Source of the DNA: Pseudomonas triticifolii
GTDB lineage: Bacteria; Pseudomonadota; Gammaproteobacteria; Pseudomonadales; Pseudomonadaceae
Direction of reading: 5' to 3'
Length of the DNA: 64,000 bases
NCBI RefSeq assembly: GCF_014358015.1
Contig: NZ_JACONV010000011.1
Span: 85,535-149,534, forward strand
Shown: piece by piece, positions 1 to 7,223 of the stretch
Layout: each line of letters begins with the position of its first letter
Position numbering within the stretch: position 1 is the stretch's first letter
Notes under the pieces: model-generated
Databases searched by the model: none
What the model was told of the DNA's origin: nothing
The model's input: the letters and a program-made list of their open reading frames with translations, nothing else
Position numbers and translations under genes: made by a program

Positions 1-543
1 TCTCGCCTGTGTGCCTTCGCCTGTCACACGGACAAAGATATGCTTGCTGTACAGGCAGCTGTGCTGCCAGCGCCCCAGGTGCATGCGAGCCAGGGTCACG
101 CCGATTTCGTTGAGCATCTGCTCGTAAAGCAGTTCGCCGTATTGCTCACGTCCGCCGCCTGAAACCCACTTGTCGAACTCTTCAAAACCGTCCAGCGCAA
201 CAGTGACCAGCAGCGCCCGCCACTCATTGCCTTCACTGCGTTCAGCGCCGCAAAAAACGATTTCCGGCACACCGACGCCCAGCCTGCGCAGGCCTTCCAG
301 AGCGTCTCGCTCACGCAATACGGTAGGACGCCCCAGCGGATGCATCAGGCTGCGATAAATATGGCCGGTCTGGCGTTTGCTGTAGAGGGTTTGCCCGTCA
401 CCCGTGACAACCCGTTGCACACCACTTTCGCCGCCGCGACGCACGTTGGGCTCTTCAACCCATTCGCCACGCTGACTCCAAAAGTGATTGAACCCATTTT
501 CACTGGGTTTTCCAACGGACTGTTTCGTGGACTGCAAACCCAT
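1..543 (-). CDS. inaA: InaA-like lipopolysaccharide kinase family protein, 3' end cut by window edge
   Basis: An open frame of 181 codons runs from ATG at 543 off the left edge without a stop, so the C-terminus is missing. The translation begins MGLQSTKQSVGKPSENG and contains RRLGVGVPEIVFCGAE and LARMHLGRWQHSCLYSKHIF, which I recognise as the kinase-like fold of the InaA/WaaP (Kdo kinase) family. Such proteins phosphorylate or are predicted to act on lipopolysaccharide core sugars in the cytoplasm. In WaaP the HxD catalytic motif lies in this region; here it reads HSCLYSKH, so catalysis is uncertain. It starts 5 nt after the methyltransferase stop, so the two genes are very likely cotranscribed. 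The name follows the family; substrate is not shown. Confidence 0.8.
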   Translation of the reverse strand, partial: MGLQSTKQSVGKPSENGFNHFWSQRGEWVEEPNVRRGGESGVQRVVTGDGQTLYSKRQTGHIYRSLMHPLGRPTVLRERDALEGLRRLGVGVPEIVFCGAERSEGNEWRALLVTVALDGFEEFDKWVSGGGREQYGELLYEQMLNEIGVTLARMHLGRWQHSCLYSKHIFVRVTGEGTQAR

Positions 544-548
544 ATGCT

Positions 549-1229
549 TTACCTTTTACGCAATACATAGACACGCCACATGGCGTACATCGGCAGGAAA
601 TCCATTCGCTTCTGAATGCGAAAACCGGCCTGTTCAAATTCCGCTTCAGCAGTAGCAACCGGTAACACAAATCGGTTCTGGTAACTTTCCTGCCCATTTT
701 TCTGCTGTCGGGCACTTTCAAGCCGTCTACGTTTCCAGGCTTTGAAATTGCCGTCGACCCATAGCGAAACGATCACGCTGTCACGGGTCACTCGCTGAAA
801 CTCCCGCAATAGAGCCATGCGGTCACTGGACTGCCCAACATGGTGCAGCAGACGCATGCAAAAGATGCTGTCGACCGCGTTATCGGGCAGATCAATCGCG
901 AAAGCAGATGTCTGCAAGGGTTGTACCCTTTTCACCACATCAGCGGGTTGAGACTCACACGCGGTGCGCAGCATGTCTGCAGAATTGTCGGCACCGATGA
1001 TCGAACGGTTAGGCTTTTCAGCCAACATGGGCCAGAAACGTCCTGCGCCACACGGCAGATCCAGCACCAGACCGGGATCACCTGCCAATTGCAGCGCCTT
1101 TCTGGCCAATTGTTCATCACGGTAATGCGACAGCTTGCGCCACAAACCATCCTGATGCTTTTCCAGATACTGACGGGCATGCGCCTTGTCGTACTTACGG
1201 GAAAACTCAAGCTCTATACGCTCGCTCAT
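549..1229 (-). CDS. Class I SAM-dependent methyltransferase
   Basis: A 226-residue protein with a class I SAM-binding motif at about residues 55-65 (VLDLPCGAGRF), an acidic motif II loop (IIGADNSADML), and a later VDSIFCMRLLHHV segment typical of this fold. It resembles the methyltransferase between inaA and colS in other Pseudomonas (PA4379 as I recall). The substrate is unknown; the pairing with an LPS-kinase-like gene suggests an envelope target, which is inference. Start ATG at 1229 has AGGAG just upstream. A perfect inverted repeat 65 bp upstream resembles a ColR site, so ColSR may control this operon. Confidence 0.85.
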   Translation of the reverse strand: MSERIELEFSRKYDKAHARQYLEKHQDGLWRKLSHYRDEQLARKALQLAGDPGLVLDLPCGAGRFWPMLAEKPNRSIIGADNSADMLRTACESQPADVVKRVQPLQTSAFAIDLPDNAVDSIFCMRLLHHVGQSSDRMALLREFQRVTRDSVIVSLWVDGNFKAWKRRRLESARQQKNGQESYQNRFVLPVATAEAEFEQAGFRIQKRMDFLPMYAMWRVYVLRKR

Positions 1230-1294
1230 GGGAGCATCTCCTGACGTTGATGCCGGCTAACTTAGTGAGTCAGCCGTCACCGTCAGGTCATCTC

Positions 1295-1316
1295 AATGTG
1301 AAAAAAATGTCACATT
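1295..1316 (-). promoter_or_regulatory. Candidate ColR-binding site upstream of the methyltransferase-inaA operon
   Basis: Perfect 7-bp arms AATGTGA (1295-1301) and TCACATT (1310-1316) flank an 8-bp A-rich spacer. Read on the minus strand it gives GTGACATTTTTTTCAC, which fits the ColR consensus I recall from P. putida (YYNASNNYTTTTTSAC) with one mismatch. It lies 65 bp upstream of the methyltransferase start and downstream of colS. The consensus is from memory, and the functional claim is inference. Confidence 0.5.
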
Positions 1317-1390
1317 GGCCCAGAAGATGTTTCGAGATTTTACATAGACTTGCGCGTGATGTCCCTGACGCCCGATGACTCAGACAATTC

Positions 1391-1424
1391 TTCGACGCAT
1401 GGCAGGCTGGCTGCCAGCGTCGAA
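1391..1424 (-). terminator. Strong stem-loop downstream of colS
   Basis: Arms TTCGACGC plus TGGCAG (1391-1405) pair with CTGCCA plus GCGTCGAA (1411-1424) around a 5-nt loop with one bulged A. It sits 14 bp past the colS stop. No T-run follows on the minus strand, so it may be an mRNA 3' end stabiliser or factor-assisted terminator rather than a classic intrinsic terminator. Confidence 0.5.
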
Positions 1425-1437
1425 TCATCGACCTGAT

Positions 1438-2727
1438 TCAGGCCTTGGGAAGGAAGAGCGTGACCTTGAAACGGCAGCCGTGGGGTTCCATTGGCGTCAG
1501 GTCGACGCTCCAGCCCTGATTGGCACAGATGCGCTGCACCAGGGAAAGTCCCAGGCCGAGACCCTCGCCACGCTGCTCGTTGCCGCGCACGAAGGGCTCG
1601 AACATGGCTTCGCGCTTTTCTTCCGGGATGCCCACGCCACTGTCCTCGACCATGAAGCCCTCCTCCTGCAAGGTGAGCGTGATGAAACCATGGTCGGTGT
1701 AATGCAGCGCGTTGCGCAGCAGGTTGCCCATGACGGCGTGCAGGAAGGTTGCGTTGTAGCGGATTTCAGACACCTGGTCATCCGGCGGCGGGTTGTAGAT
1801 CAGTTGCAGGCCTTTGCCTTCGATAGGATCGCGCCACTGCGAGATCAGTTGCTCGGCAACCCCCACCAATGTAGCCTTGGGCGTCATGGCCGGGTCTTCG
1901 CGCTGGGTGCGGGCAAGCATGAGGAAGGTCTGCACCAGGTCACGCATCTCTTCGCAGGCGCGACCGATACGCTCGACCTGGCGGCGTGCACGCTGATCGA
2001 GTGCAGGGTTTTCCAGCAGCAGCTCACAAGAACTGGCCAATACCATCAAGGGCGTGCGCAGTTCATGACTGACGTCGCTGGTAAACATCCGCTCACGAAT
2101 CAGGGCCTGCCTCAGCCGTCCCAACGTGGCGTCGAACGCCACTGCCAGTTCACCCACTTCATCGGCCGCGTAGTCAGGCGCCAGAGGTGGCGCAAGACCC
2201 AATAACTGATCGCGGTGACGAACCTGCCGGGCCAGGCGCACGACCGGTGCCATCACCCGTCGGGCCAACACCCAGCCAAGGAACACAGCCAGCGCCAGTG
2301 CCAGCACAAAGCCCACCAGCACCACCGCGAACAGCACACGCTCGCGCTCCTCGAAATCGCTTTGGTCCTGCAACAGGGCGTAGTGACGGCCATCGACCAC
2401 TTCGATCATCGCGTGATAGGACAGCGGCCCGCGAAACACCTCGTGAAAGCCAGGTTCAAGGTGACGCAGGTCTTTGGGCAGGTCGAAATCGCCCGGGCCA
2501 TTGGTGAAGTAGAACAGTTGGTCAGGCTTGGGGCGGTGACTCCAGTCGCTGACGCTGTCCATCAGCATCAGGCGGTTGAGGTCGCCGCCAAGGCCTGCGG
2601 AAATCAGTTTTTCTTCGACCAGGTGGACGGTGGAAATAATGCCGATTGCGAAGGATCCGGCGACCAGCGCACTCATCAGTGCAAACGCGATGATGATCCG
2701 CTGAGCAAGGCTCTGTTTAAACTCCAT
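1438..2727 (-). CDS. colS: Sensor histidine kinase ColS
   Basis: Membrane sensor kinase of 429 residues that phosphorylates ColR in response to excess metal. Seen: TM helix at about 11-33, periplasmic loop about 34-130, TM helix about 131-155, HAMP, H-box SDVSHELRTP with His221, N-box LLRNALHY, and G-boxes DSGVGIP and GLGLGLSL. With the ATG at 2727 the periplasmic residues fall at H35, E38, E96 and an ExxE pair at E126/E129, the positions I recall as metal-binding in P. putida ColS; this supports that start over the longer frame upstream. The gene overlaps the colR stop by 11 bp, so translation is coupled. Confidence 0.93.
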   Translation of the reverse strand: MEFKQSLAQRIIIAFALMSALVAGSFAIGIISTVHLVEEKLISAGLGGDLNRLMLMDSVSDWSHRPKPDQLFYFTNGPGDFDLPKDLRHLEPGFHEVFRGPLSYHAMIEVVDGRHYALLQDQSDFEERERVLFAVVLVGFVLALALAVFLGWVLARRVMAPVVRLARQVRHRDQLLGLAPPLAPDYAADEVGELAVAFDATLGRLRQALIRERMFTSDVSHELRTPLMVLASSCELLLENPALDQRARRQVERIGRACEEMRDLVQTFLMLARTQREDPAMTPKATLVGVAEQLISQWRDPIEGKGLQLIYNPPPDDQVSEIRYNATFLHAVMGNLLRNALHYTDHGFITLTLQEEGFMVEDSGVGIPEEKREAMFEPFVRGNEQRGEGLGLGLSLVQRICANQGWSVDLTPMEPHGCRFKVTLFLPKA

Positions 2728-3400
2728 CCCGGCCCTCGGCCAAGCGGTAGCCCACACCATGAACGGTTTGCAGCAATGGCTTGGAAAACGGTTTGTCGAT
2801 CACCTGACGCAACTGATGCACGTGACTGCGCAGGCTGTCGCTGTCAGGGCAATCGTCACCCCACAGCGCTTCTTCGAGAATTTCACGGCGCAGCACGTGC
2901 GGGCTCTTCTGCATCAGCACAGCGAGCAGTTTGAGCCCGACCGGGTTGAGTTTGAGCATCCGTCCTTCGCGCGTCACTTCCAGCGTGTCCAGGTCGTAGA
3001 TCAGATCGGAAACCTGCAAGGTACGGCGGCCTCCACCCTGGGCACGGCGCAGAACGGCTTCGATACGCGCCGCCAGCTCAGACAGGGCAAAGGGCTTTAG
3101 CAGATAGTCATCGGCACCGGAGCGGAAACCCTGCAGCCGGTCATCCAGTTGGTCACGTGCGGTGAGCATGATCACCGGCGTGTCGCGGCGGGCGTCTTCG
3201 CGCAGTCGCTTGCACAAGGTATAGCCGTCGATGCCGGGCAGCATGATGTCCAGCACGATCAGGTCGTAGTGTTCGGTGGCAGCCAGATGCAGTCCCGAGA
3301 GGCCATCCTGTGCGCAATCGACGGTATAGCCCTTCATGCCCAGGTAGTCGGCCATGTTTGCCAGGATGTCGCGGTTGTCTTCAACCAGAAGAATTCGCAT
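2717..3400 (-). CDS. colR: OmpR-family response regulator ColR
   Basis: A 227-residue two-component regulator. Receiver domain at 1-120 with acidic pair E7/D8, phosphoacceptor D51 in LIVLDIMLPG, a Thr in IMLTARD and Lys in LLKPF. The winged-helix DNA-binding domain follows (about 128-222) and ends in the recognition wing VHGVGYRL. Together with ColS it controls membrane and LPS-modifying genes in pseudomonads. It is the first gene of colR-colS, and a candidate ColR box lies just beyond colS. The 154-bp gap to the divergent PAP2 gene carries its promoter, but I could not fix -35/-10 elements with confidence. Confidence 0.94.
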   Translation of the reverse strand: MRILLVEDNRDILANMADYLGMKGYTVDCAQDGLSGLHLAATEHYDLIVLDIMLPGIDGYTLCKRLREDARRDTPVIMLTARDQLDDRLQGFRSGADDYLLKPFALSELAARIEAVLRRAQGGGRRTLQVSDLIYDLDTLEVTREGRMLKLNPVGLKLLAVLMQKSPHVLRREILEEALWGDDCPDSDSLRSHVHQLRQVIDKPFSKPLLQTVHGVGYRLAEGRDGV

Positions 3401-3581
3401 GGAGCACTCTCATATGCAATTTAGGCTGGCGCAGCTTAAGACGAAGTGGGCCTCAGGGCCAGCGCCGTAAATGGCCTAACGATTTTTTCACCCAGGATTG
3501 ACAACTCCCATGACACACTTCGAAACAAACTGTCGCGTTCGCTGACTGCGGCCTGTGTTCCACCGAACTGGATTTGCCATA

Positions 3582-4319
3582 TTGAAAGCCGTCTCTGCGC
3601 CCTACTCCCGTCCGCTTAACCTTTGGATCTATCTGGGCATCCCTGCCCTCACTGCCTTGATACTGGCGCTGCTGGAACTGACGTCCGTAGACATGGACCT
3701 CGCCAAGATGGCCTTCGACCCTGCGACCGGCGAATTCATCGGCAAGCACAGCTATTTTCTGGAGAACGTGCTGCATGATCGCGCCAAGCAGTTGGTCATC
3801 GCATTGGGACTTCTGGCGCTGATCAGCTTCGCGGCTTCGTTCAAGGTCGAACGACTGATCCCGTGGCGTCGCGAACTGGGTTGCCTGGTGCTGTCCATGG
3901 CGCTTTCGACCGCGTTCGTCACGCCGGTCAAGGTAGTGACCTCAGTGCAGTGCCCGTGGAGCCTGACCGATTTTGGCGGAAAGGAAACGTACAGCGAGCT
4001 GCTCAGTCCGCGTCCGGCCACTGACAAACCCGGCCGCTGCTGGCCTGGCGGTCATGCGGCAACCGGGTTTACCCTGTTCGCACTGTTCTTCATGCTGCGC
4101 GACCGCAAACCACATCTGGCCAAGGCGGGACTGGTAGTAGCGTTCAGCCTGGGATCGATCTTTTCAGTGGGCCGCATGCTGCAAGGCGCGCACTTTCTGT
4201 CGCATAACATCTGGACGGCTGTGTTTTGCTGGCTGATTTGTCTGGGGGTCTATTACTTTGTGTTGTACAGGCCCGCACCTAAACCGGATGCGCTATCTAC
4301 CACCCGGCTATCGCGCTGA
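3582..4319 (+). CDS. PAP2-superfamily membrane phosphatase, divergent active-site motifs
   Basis: A membrane protein of about 245 residues with five to six hydrophobic segments. It carries the three PAP2 phosphatase motifs in altered form: KVVTSVQCPW for KxxxxxxRP, CWPGGHAATGF for PSGH, and GRMLQGAHFLSHN for SRxxxxxHxxxD. The central His, the Arg and the nucleophile His are kept; the final Asp is His and the RP Arg is Cys. Lipid phosphatases of this kind remove phosphates from lipid A, undecaprenyl-PP or phosphatidate at the periplasmic face. The start is uncertain: TTG at 3582 (KAVSAPYSRPLN) fits homologues as I recall them, while GTG at 3555 gives 9 more residues. It is divergent from colR. 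Confidence 0.75.
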   Translation: MKAVSAPYSRPLNLWIYLGIPALTALILALLELTSVDMDLAKMAFDPATGEFIGKHSYFLENVLHDRAKQLVIALGLLALISFAASFKVERLIPWRRELGCLVLSMALSTAFVTPVKVVTSVQCPWSLTDFGGKETYSELLSPRPATDKPGRCWPGGHAATGFTLFALFFMLRDRKPHLAKAGLVVAFSLGSIFSVGRMLQGAHFLSHNIWTAVFCWLICLGVYYFVLYRPAPKPDALSTTRLSR

Positions 4320-4361
4320 CCGGGTAGCAGCAGATACCCAGGCTGACTGAAATCAACTCAT

Positions 4362-4391
4362 AAAAAAACCCCGCACAAGGCGGGGTTTTTT
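4362..4391. terminator. Bidirectional intrinsic terminator between PAP2 gene and groEL
   Basis: The A-run, CCCCGC stem, ACAAGG loop, CGGGG stem and T-run form a rho-independent terminator that can serve both convergent genes. It lies 43 bp after the PAP2 stop and about 30 bp after the groEL stop. Confidence 0.9.
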
Positions 4392-4420
4392 ATGGGTACA
4401 GCCTAAGCGGTAAAGCTGGC

Positions 4421-6064
4421 TTACATCATGCCGCCCATACCACCCATGCCGCCCATGTCCGGCATGCCGCCGCCTGCTGGCTTGTCGTCAGCCACGTCAG
4501 CGATCATCGCTTCGGTGGTGATCATCAGGCTGGCAATCGAGGACGCTGCCTGCAGAGCAGAGCGAGTGACCTTGGCCGGGTCCAGGATACCCATTTCGAT
4601 CATGTCGCCGTACTCGCCGGTAGCAGCGTTGTAACCGAAGTTACCCGAACCCTGCTTGACCTTGTCGACCACAACGCTTGGCTCGTCGCCGGAGTTGGCA
4701 ACGATCTGGCGCAGAGGTGCTTCGACTGCGCGACGCAGCAGAGCGATACCGACGTCCTGATCGGCATTGTCGCCTTTCAGACCTTCGATGGCCTGCAGGG
4801 AGCGAACCAGCGCTACGCCACCGCCAGGTACCACGCCTTCTTCGACGGCTGCGCGGGTTGCGTGCAGGGCGTCTTCAACGCGGGCTTTCTTCTCTTTCAT
4901 TTCAACTTCGGAACCGGCACCGACCTTGATCACCGCAACGCCGCCCGACAGCTTGGCCAGACGCTCTTGCAGTTTCTCTTTGTCGTAGTCGGAGCTGGTG
5001 TCGCCGATTTGCTGGCGGATCTGAGCGATGCGCGAGTCGATGTCGGATTTGACGCCAGCACCATCGATTATGGTGGTGTTTTCTTTGTTCAGCACGACGC
5101 GCTTGGCATTACCCAGGTGTTCCAGGGTAGTGGTTTCCAGGCTCAGGCCGATCTCTTCGGAGATAACGGTACCGCCAGTCAGGACGGCGATGTCCTGCAG
5201 CATGGCCTTGCGACGGTCGCCGAAACCTGGAGCCTTGACGGCTGCAACTTTCACGATACCGCGCATGTTGTTCACAACCAGCGTCGCCAGGGCTTCGCCT
5301 TCAACGTCTTCGGCAACGATCAGCAGTGGACGACCGGCCTTGGCGACAGCTTCCAGAACCGGCAGCATTTCGCGGATGTTGGAGATCTTCTTGTCAACCA
5401 GCAACAACAGCGGGCTGTCCAGCTCGGCAACCATGGTGTCCGGCTTGTTGATGAAGTACGGGGACAGGTAACCGCGGTCGAACTGCATGCCTTCAACGAC
5501 AGACAGTTCGTTTTCCAGACCCGAACCTTCTTCAACGGTGATAACGCCGTCTTTGGTCACTTTTTCCATGGCTTCGGCAATGATGTCGCCGATGGAGTGA
5601 TCAGAGTTGGCCGAGATGGTGCCGACCTGGGCGATAGCCTTGGTGTCGGTGCATGGCTTGGACAGCGACTTGAGCTGAGCAACGATGGCGATGGTCGCCT
5701 TGTCGATGCCGCGCTTCAGATCCATCGGGTTCATGCCGGCAGCGACGGCTTTCAGGCCTTCGTTGACGATGGCCTGAGCCAGAACGGTAGCGGTGGTAGT
5801 ACCGTCGCCAGCGTCATCGTTGGCACGGGAAGCAACGTCTTTGACCAGCTGCGCGCCCATGTTTTCGAAACGGTCTTTGAGTTCGATTTCCTTGGCAACC
5901 GATACACCGTCTTTGGTGATAAGCGGAGCGCCAAAGCTCTTCTCGATGATGACGTTACGGCCTTTTGGACCCAGGGTCGCTTTTACTGCGTCAGCCAGGA
6001 CGTTTACACCGGCGAGCATTTTTTTGCGGCCAGAATCGCCGAATTTAACTTCTTTAGCAGCCAT
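4421..6064 (-). CDS. groEL: Chaperonin GroEL (60 kDa)
   Basis: Full-length chaperonin of 547 residues that forms the double heptameric ring and folds proteins with GroES using ATP. Seen: N-terminus AAKEVKFGDSGRKKML, ATP-binding DGTTTATVLAQ, the hinge GVVPGGGVALVR, and the flexible GGM-repeat tail GGMGGMGGMM. The ATG at 6064 is preferred over the in-frame ATG two codons upstream because all GroELs start MAAK. It lies 49 bp after groES in the usual two-gene operon; heat-shock control acts from the promoter before groES. Confidence 0.98.
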   Translation of the reverse strand: MAAKEVKFGDSGRKKMLAGVNVLADAVKATLGPKGRNVIIEKSFGAPLITKDGVSVAKEIELKDRFENMGAQLVKDVASRANDDAGDGTTTATVLAQAIVNEGLKAVAAGMNPMDLKRGIDKATIAIVAQLKSLSKPCTDTKAIAQVGTISANSDHSIGDIIAEAMEKVTKDGVITVEEGSGLENELSVVEGMQFDRGYLSPYFINKPDTMVAELDSPLLLLVDKKISNIREMLPVLEAVAKAGRPLLIVAEDVEGEALATLVVNNMRGIVKVAAVKAPGFGDRRKAMLQDIAVLTGGTVISEEIGLSLETTTLEHLGNAKRVVLNKENTTIIDGAGVKSDIDSRIAQIRQQIGDTSSDYDKEKLQERLAKLSGGVAVIKVGAGSEVEMKEKKARVEDALHATRAAVEEGVVPGGGVALVRSLQAIEGLKGDNADQDVGIALLRRAVEAPLRQIVANSGDEPSVVVDKVKQGSGNFGYNAATGEYGDMIEMGILDPAKVTRSALQAASSIASLMITTEAMIADVADDKPAGGGMPDMGGMGGMGGMM

Positions 6065-6113
6065 GATCATTATTCCTTGAATACTTTGTAGTAACGGAAA
6101 TCAGTGCGAACAC

Positions 6114-6407
6114 TCAGCCTTCGATAACAGCGAGAATTTCGTTCTCGCTCATCACCAGCAGGTCTTCGCCATCTACTTTCACAGTGTTGCTGCCGGAATA
6201 AGGGCCAAACACCACTTTGTCACCCACTTTCACGGCCAGCGCACGTACTTCACCGTTGTCCAGCACGCGGCCGGTACCCACAGCGACGATCTCGCCACGG
6301 TTCGGCTTTTCAGCAGCCGAACCTGGCAGAACGATACCGCCGGCAGTTTTGGTTTCTTCTTCGCTGCGACGGATTACGACGCGGTCATGCAGAGGACGAA
6401 GCTTCAT
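6114..6407 (-). CDS. groES: Co-chaperonin GroES (10 kDa)
   Basis: A 97-residue co-chaperonin that caps the GroEL cavity. Conserved MKLRPLHDRVVIRR start, the mobile loop EEETKTAGGIVLPGSA that binds GroEL, and the GDKVVFGPYSG roof region are all present. It is the first gene of groES-groEL. Upstream lie an AGGAGAT ribosome site, a leader of about 130 nt with four stem-loops, and a sigma32-like promoter. No HrcA/CIRCE element was seen, in line with sigma32 control in gammaproteobacteria. Confidence 0.98.
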   Translation of the reverse strand: MKLRPLHDRVVIRRSEEETKTAGGIVLPGSAAEKPNRGEIVAVGTGRVLDNGEVRALAVKVGDKVVFGPYSGSNTVKVDGEDLLVMSENEILAVIEG

Positions 6408-6438
6408 TGTCGATCTCCTGATTAGAGTTGTTGAGCAT

Positions 6439-6530
6439 CCGGTGAATGCACCGGCCTGTTATACATTCCGGACTTGCCGGTTACGGTTCGACGGGCGAAC
6501 CGCAGAATACGGTCTGGCAATCAGGCCAGA
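6439..6530 (-). promoter_or_regulatory. Structured groES leader: four consecutive stem-loops
   Basis: Reading the minus strand 5' to 3', the leader holds stem TCTGGC/GCCAGA (6513-6530), stem CGGTTCG/CGAACCG (6484-6502), a short CCGG/CCGG stem (about 6468-6480) and stem CCGGTG/CACCGG with a 4-nt loop (6439-6454). All pair perfectly. They lie between the promoter and the ribosome site. A role in stability or thermal control is possible but not shown. Confidence 0.55.
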
Positions 6531-6550
6531 AACCTTGCGGTGACCCATAC

Positions 6551-6576
6551 ATAAGGGCGAGCAAGACTATTACAAG
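6551..6576 (-). promoter_or_regulatory. Candidate sigma32 heat-shock promoter of groESL
   Basis: On the minus strand CTTGTAA (6570-6576) is followed after 11 nt by GCCCTTAT (6551-6558). This resembles the sigma32 consensus CTTGAAA / CCCCATnT, with mismatches in both boxes. The placement gives a groES leader of about 135 nt. Confidence 0.5.
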
Positions 6577-6620
6577 GCTTGGGCAAGAAAATTTTTACAC
6601 ACGGAGACGCACCACAAACG

Positions 6621-6646
6621 AGCGCGGCACCCGAAGGTGCCGCGCT
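6621..6646 (-). terminator. Stem-loop downstream of fxsA
   Basis: A perfect 11-bp GC-rich stem (AGCGCGGCACC / GGTGCCGCGCT) closes a 4-nt CGAA loop, 16 bp past the fxsA stop. On the minus strand only a weak T-rich stretch follows (CGTTTGT). It probably ends the fxsA transcript before the groES promoter. Confidence 0.65.
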
Positions 6647-6661
6647 GCAATGCTCTGGCGA

Positions 6662-7156
6662 TCACTTGTCGCGGTGTTCGAATTCGCCCTCGATTACGTC
6701 AGGCTCGCGGGTCGGCTGGTGAATCGCATGGGGACGACCACCTGCCGCATCCTGATTGGCGCGCGTCTGCAGATCATCGGCAAAAGCCCGCTGGCGCATG
6801 GCTTGAGCCTCAGCGCGCTGGCGAACCTTGTTGATCAGCAGCCGACGCGTCACCGGCAACAGGCAGATCACACCCAGAATGTCACTGATGAAGCCTGGCA
6901 ATAGCAGCAAACCACCGCCGACAGCCACCATCAGGCCTTCGAGCATTTGCTGCGCAGGCAGCTCGCCGCGCGACAGGCTTTCACGGGCGCGCAGCGCCGT
7001 TGCAAAACCCGCCACACGCATGACAAAAAGCCCAAGCATCGACGTCGCCAGGACCAACAGGAATGTCCAGAGAAAACCAATGGACATACCGACCCGAACC
7101 AGAATGAACAGTTCGAGTACCGGAAAGAGTAAGAACATCAGCAAAAAAACACGCAT
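6662..7156 (-). CDS. fxsA: FxsA family inner-membrane protein
   Basis: A 164-residue protein with hydrophobic segments near residues 2-20, 24-45 and 70-98, then a charged, cytoplasmic-looking tail. The start MRVFLLMFLLFPVLELFILV and the segment LPGFISDILGVICLLP are typical of FxsA (suppressor of F exclusion of phage T7 when overproduced in E. coli). The normal function is unknown. ATG at 7156 is chosen; the codon before it is an in-frame TTG. As in E. coli, it lies next to groES-groEL. Confidence 0.88.
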   Translation of the reverse strand: MRVFLLMFLLFPVLELFILVRVGMSIGFLWTFLLVLATSMLGLFVMRVAGFATALRARESLSRGELPAQQMLEGLMVAVGGGLLLLPGFISDILGVICLLPVTRRLLINKVRQRAEAQAMRQRAFADDLQTRANQDAAGGRPHAIHQPTREPDVIEGEFEHRDK

Positions 7157-7223
7157 CAAATCAGTTCCTCAGCGCAAGGGTGCCTTGCAAGTAGACCGTA
7201 TGTGATGTCAGAAAGTCGTTAAT

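Noticed and set aside
1295..1316. TGTGA...TCACA considered as a Vfr/CRP site
   Set aside because: The spacer between the half-sites is 8 bp rather than the 6 bp of CRP/Vfr, and the ColR match is better.
4862..6091. 409-codon frame antisense to groEL
   Set aside because: Shadow of groEL.
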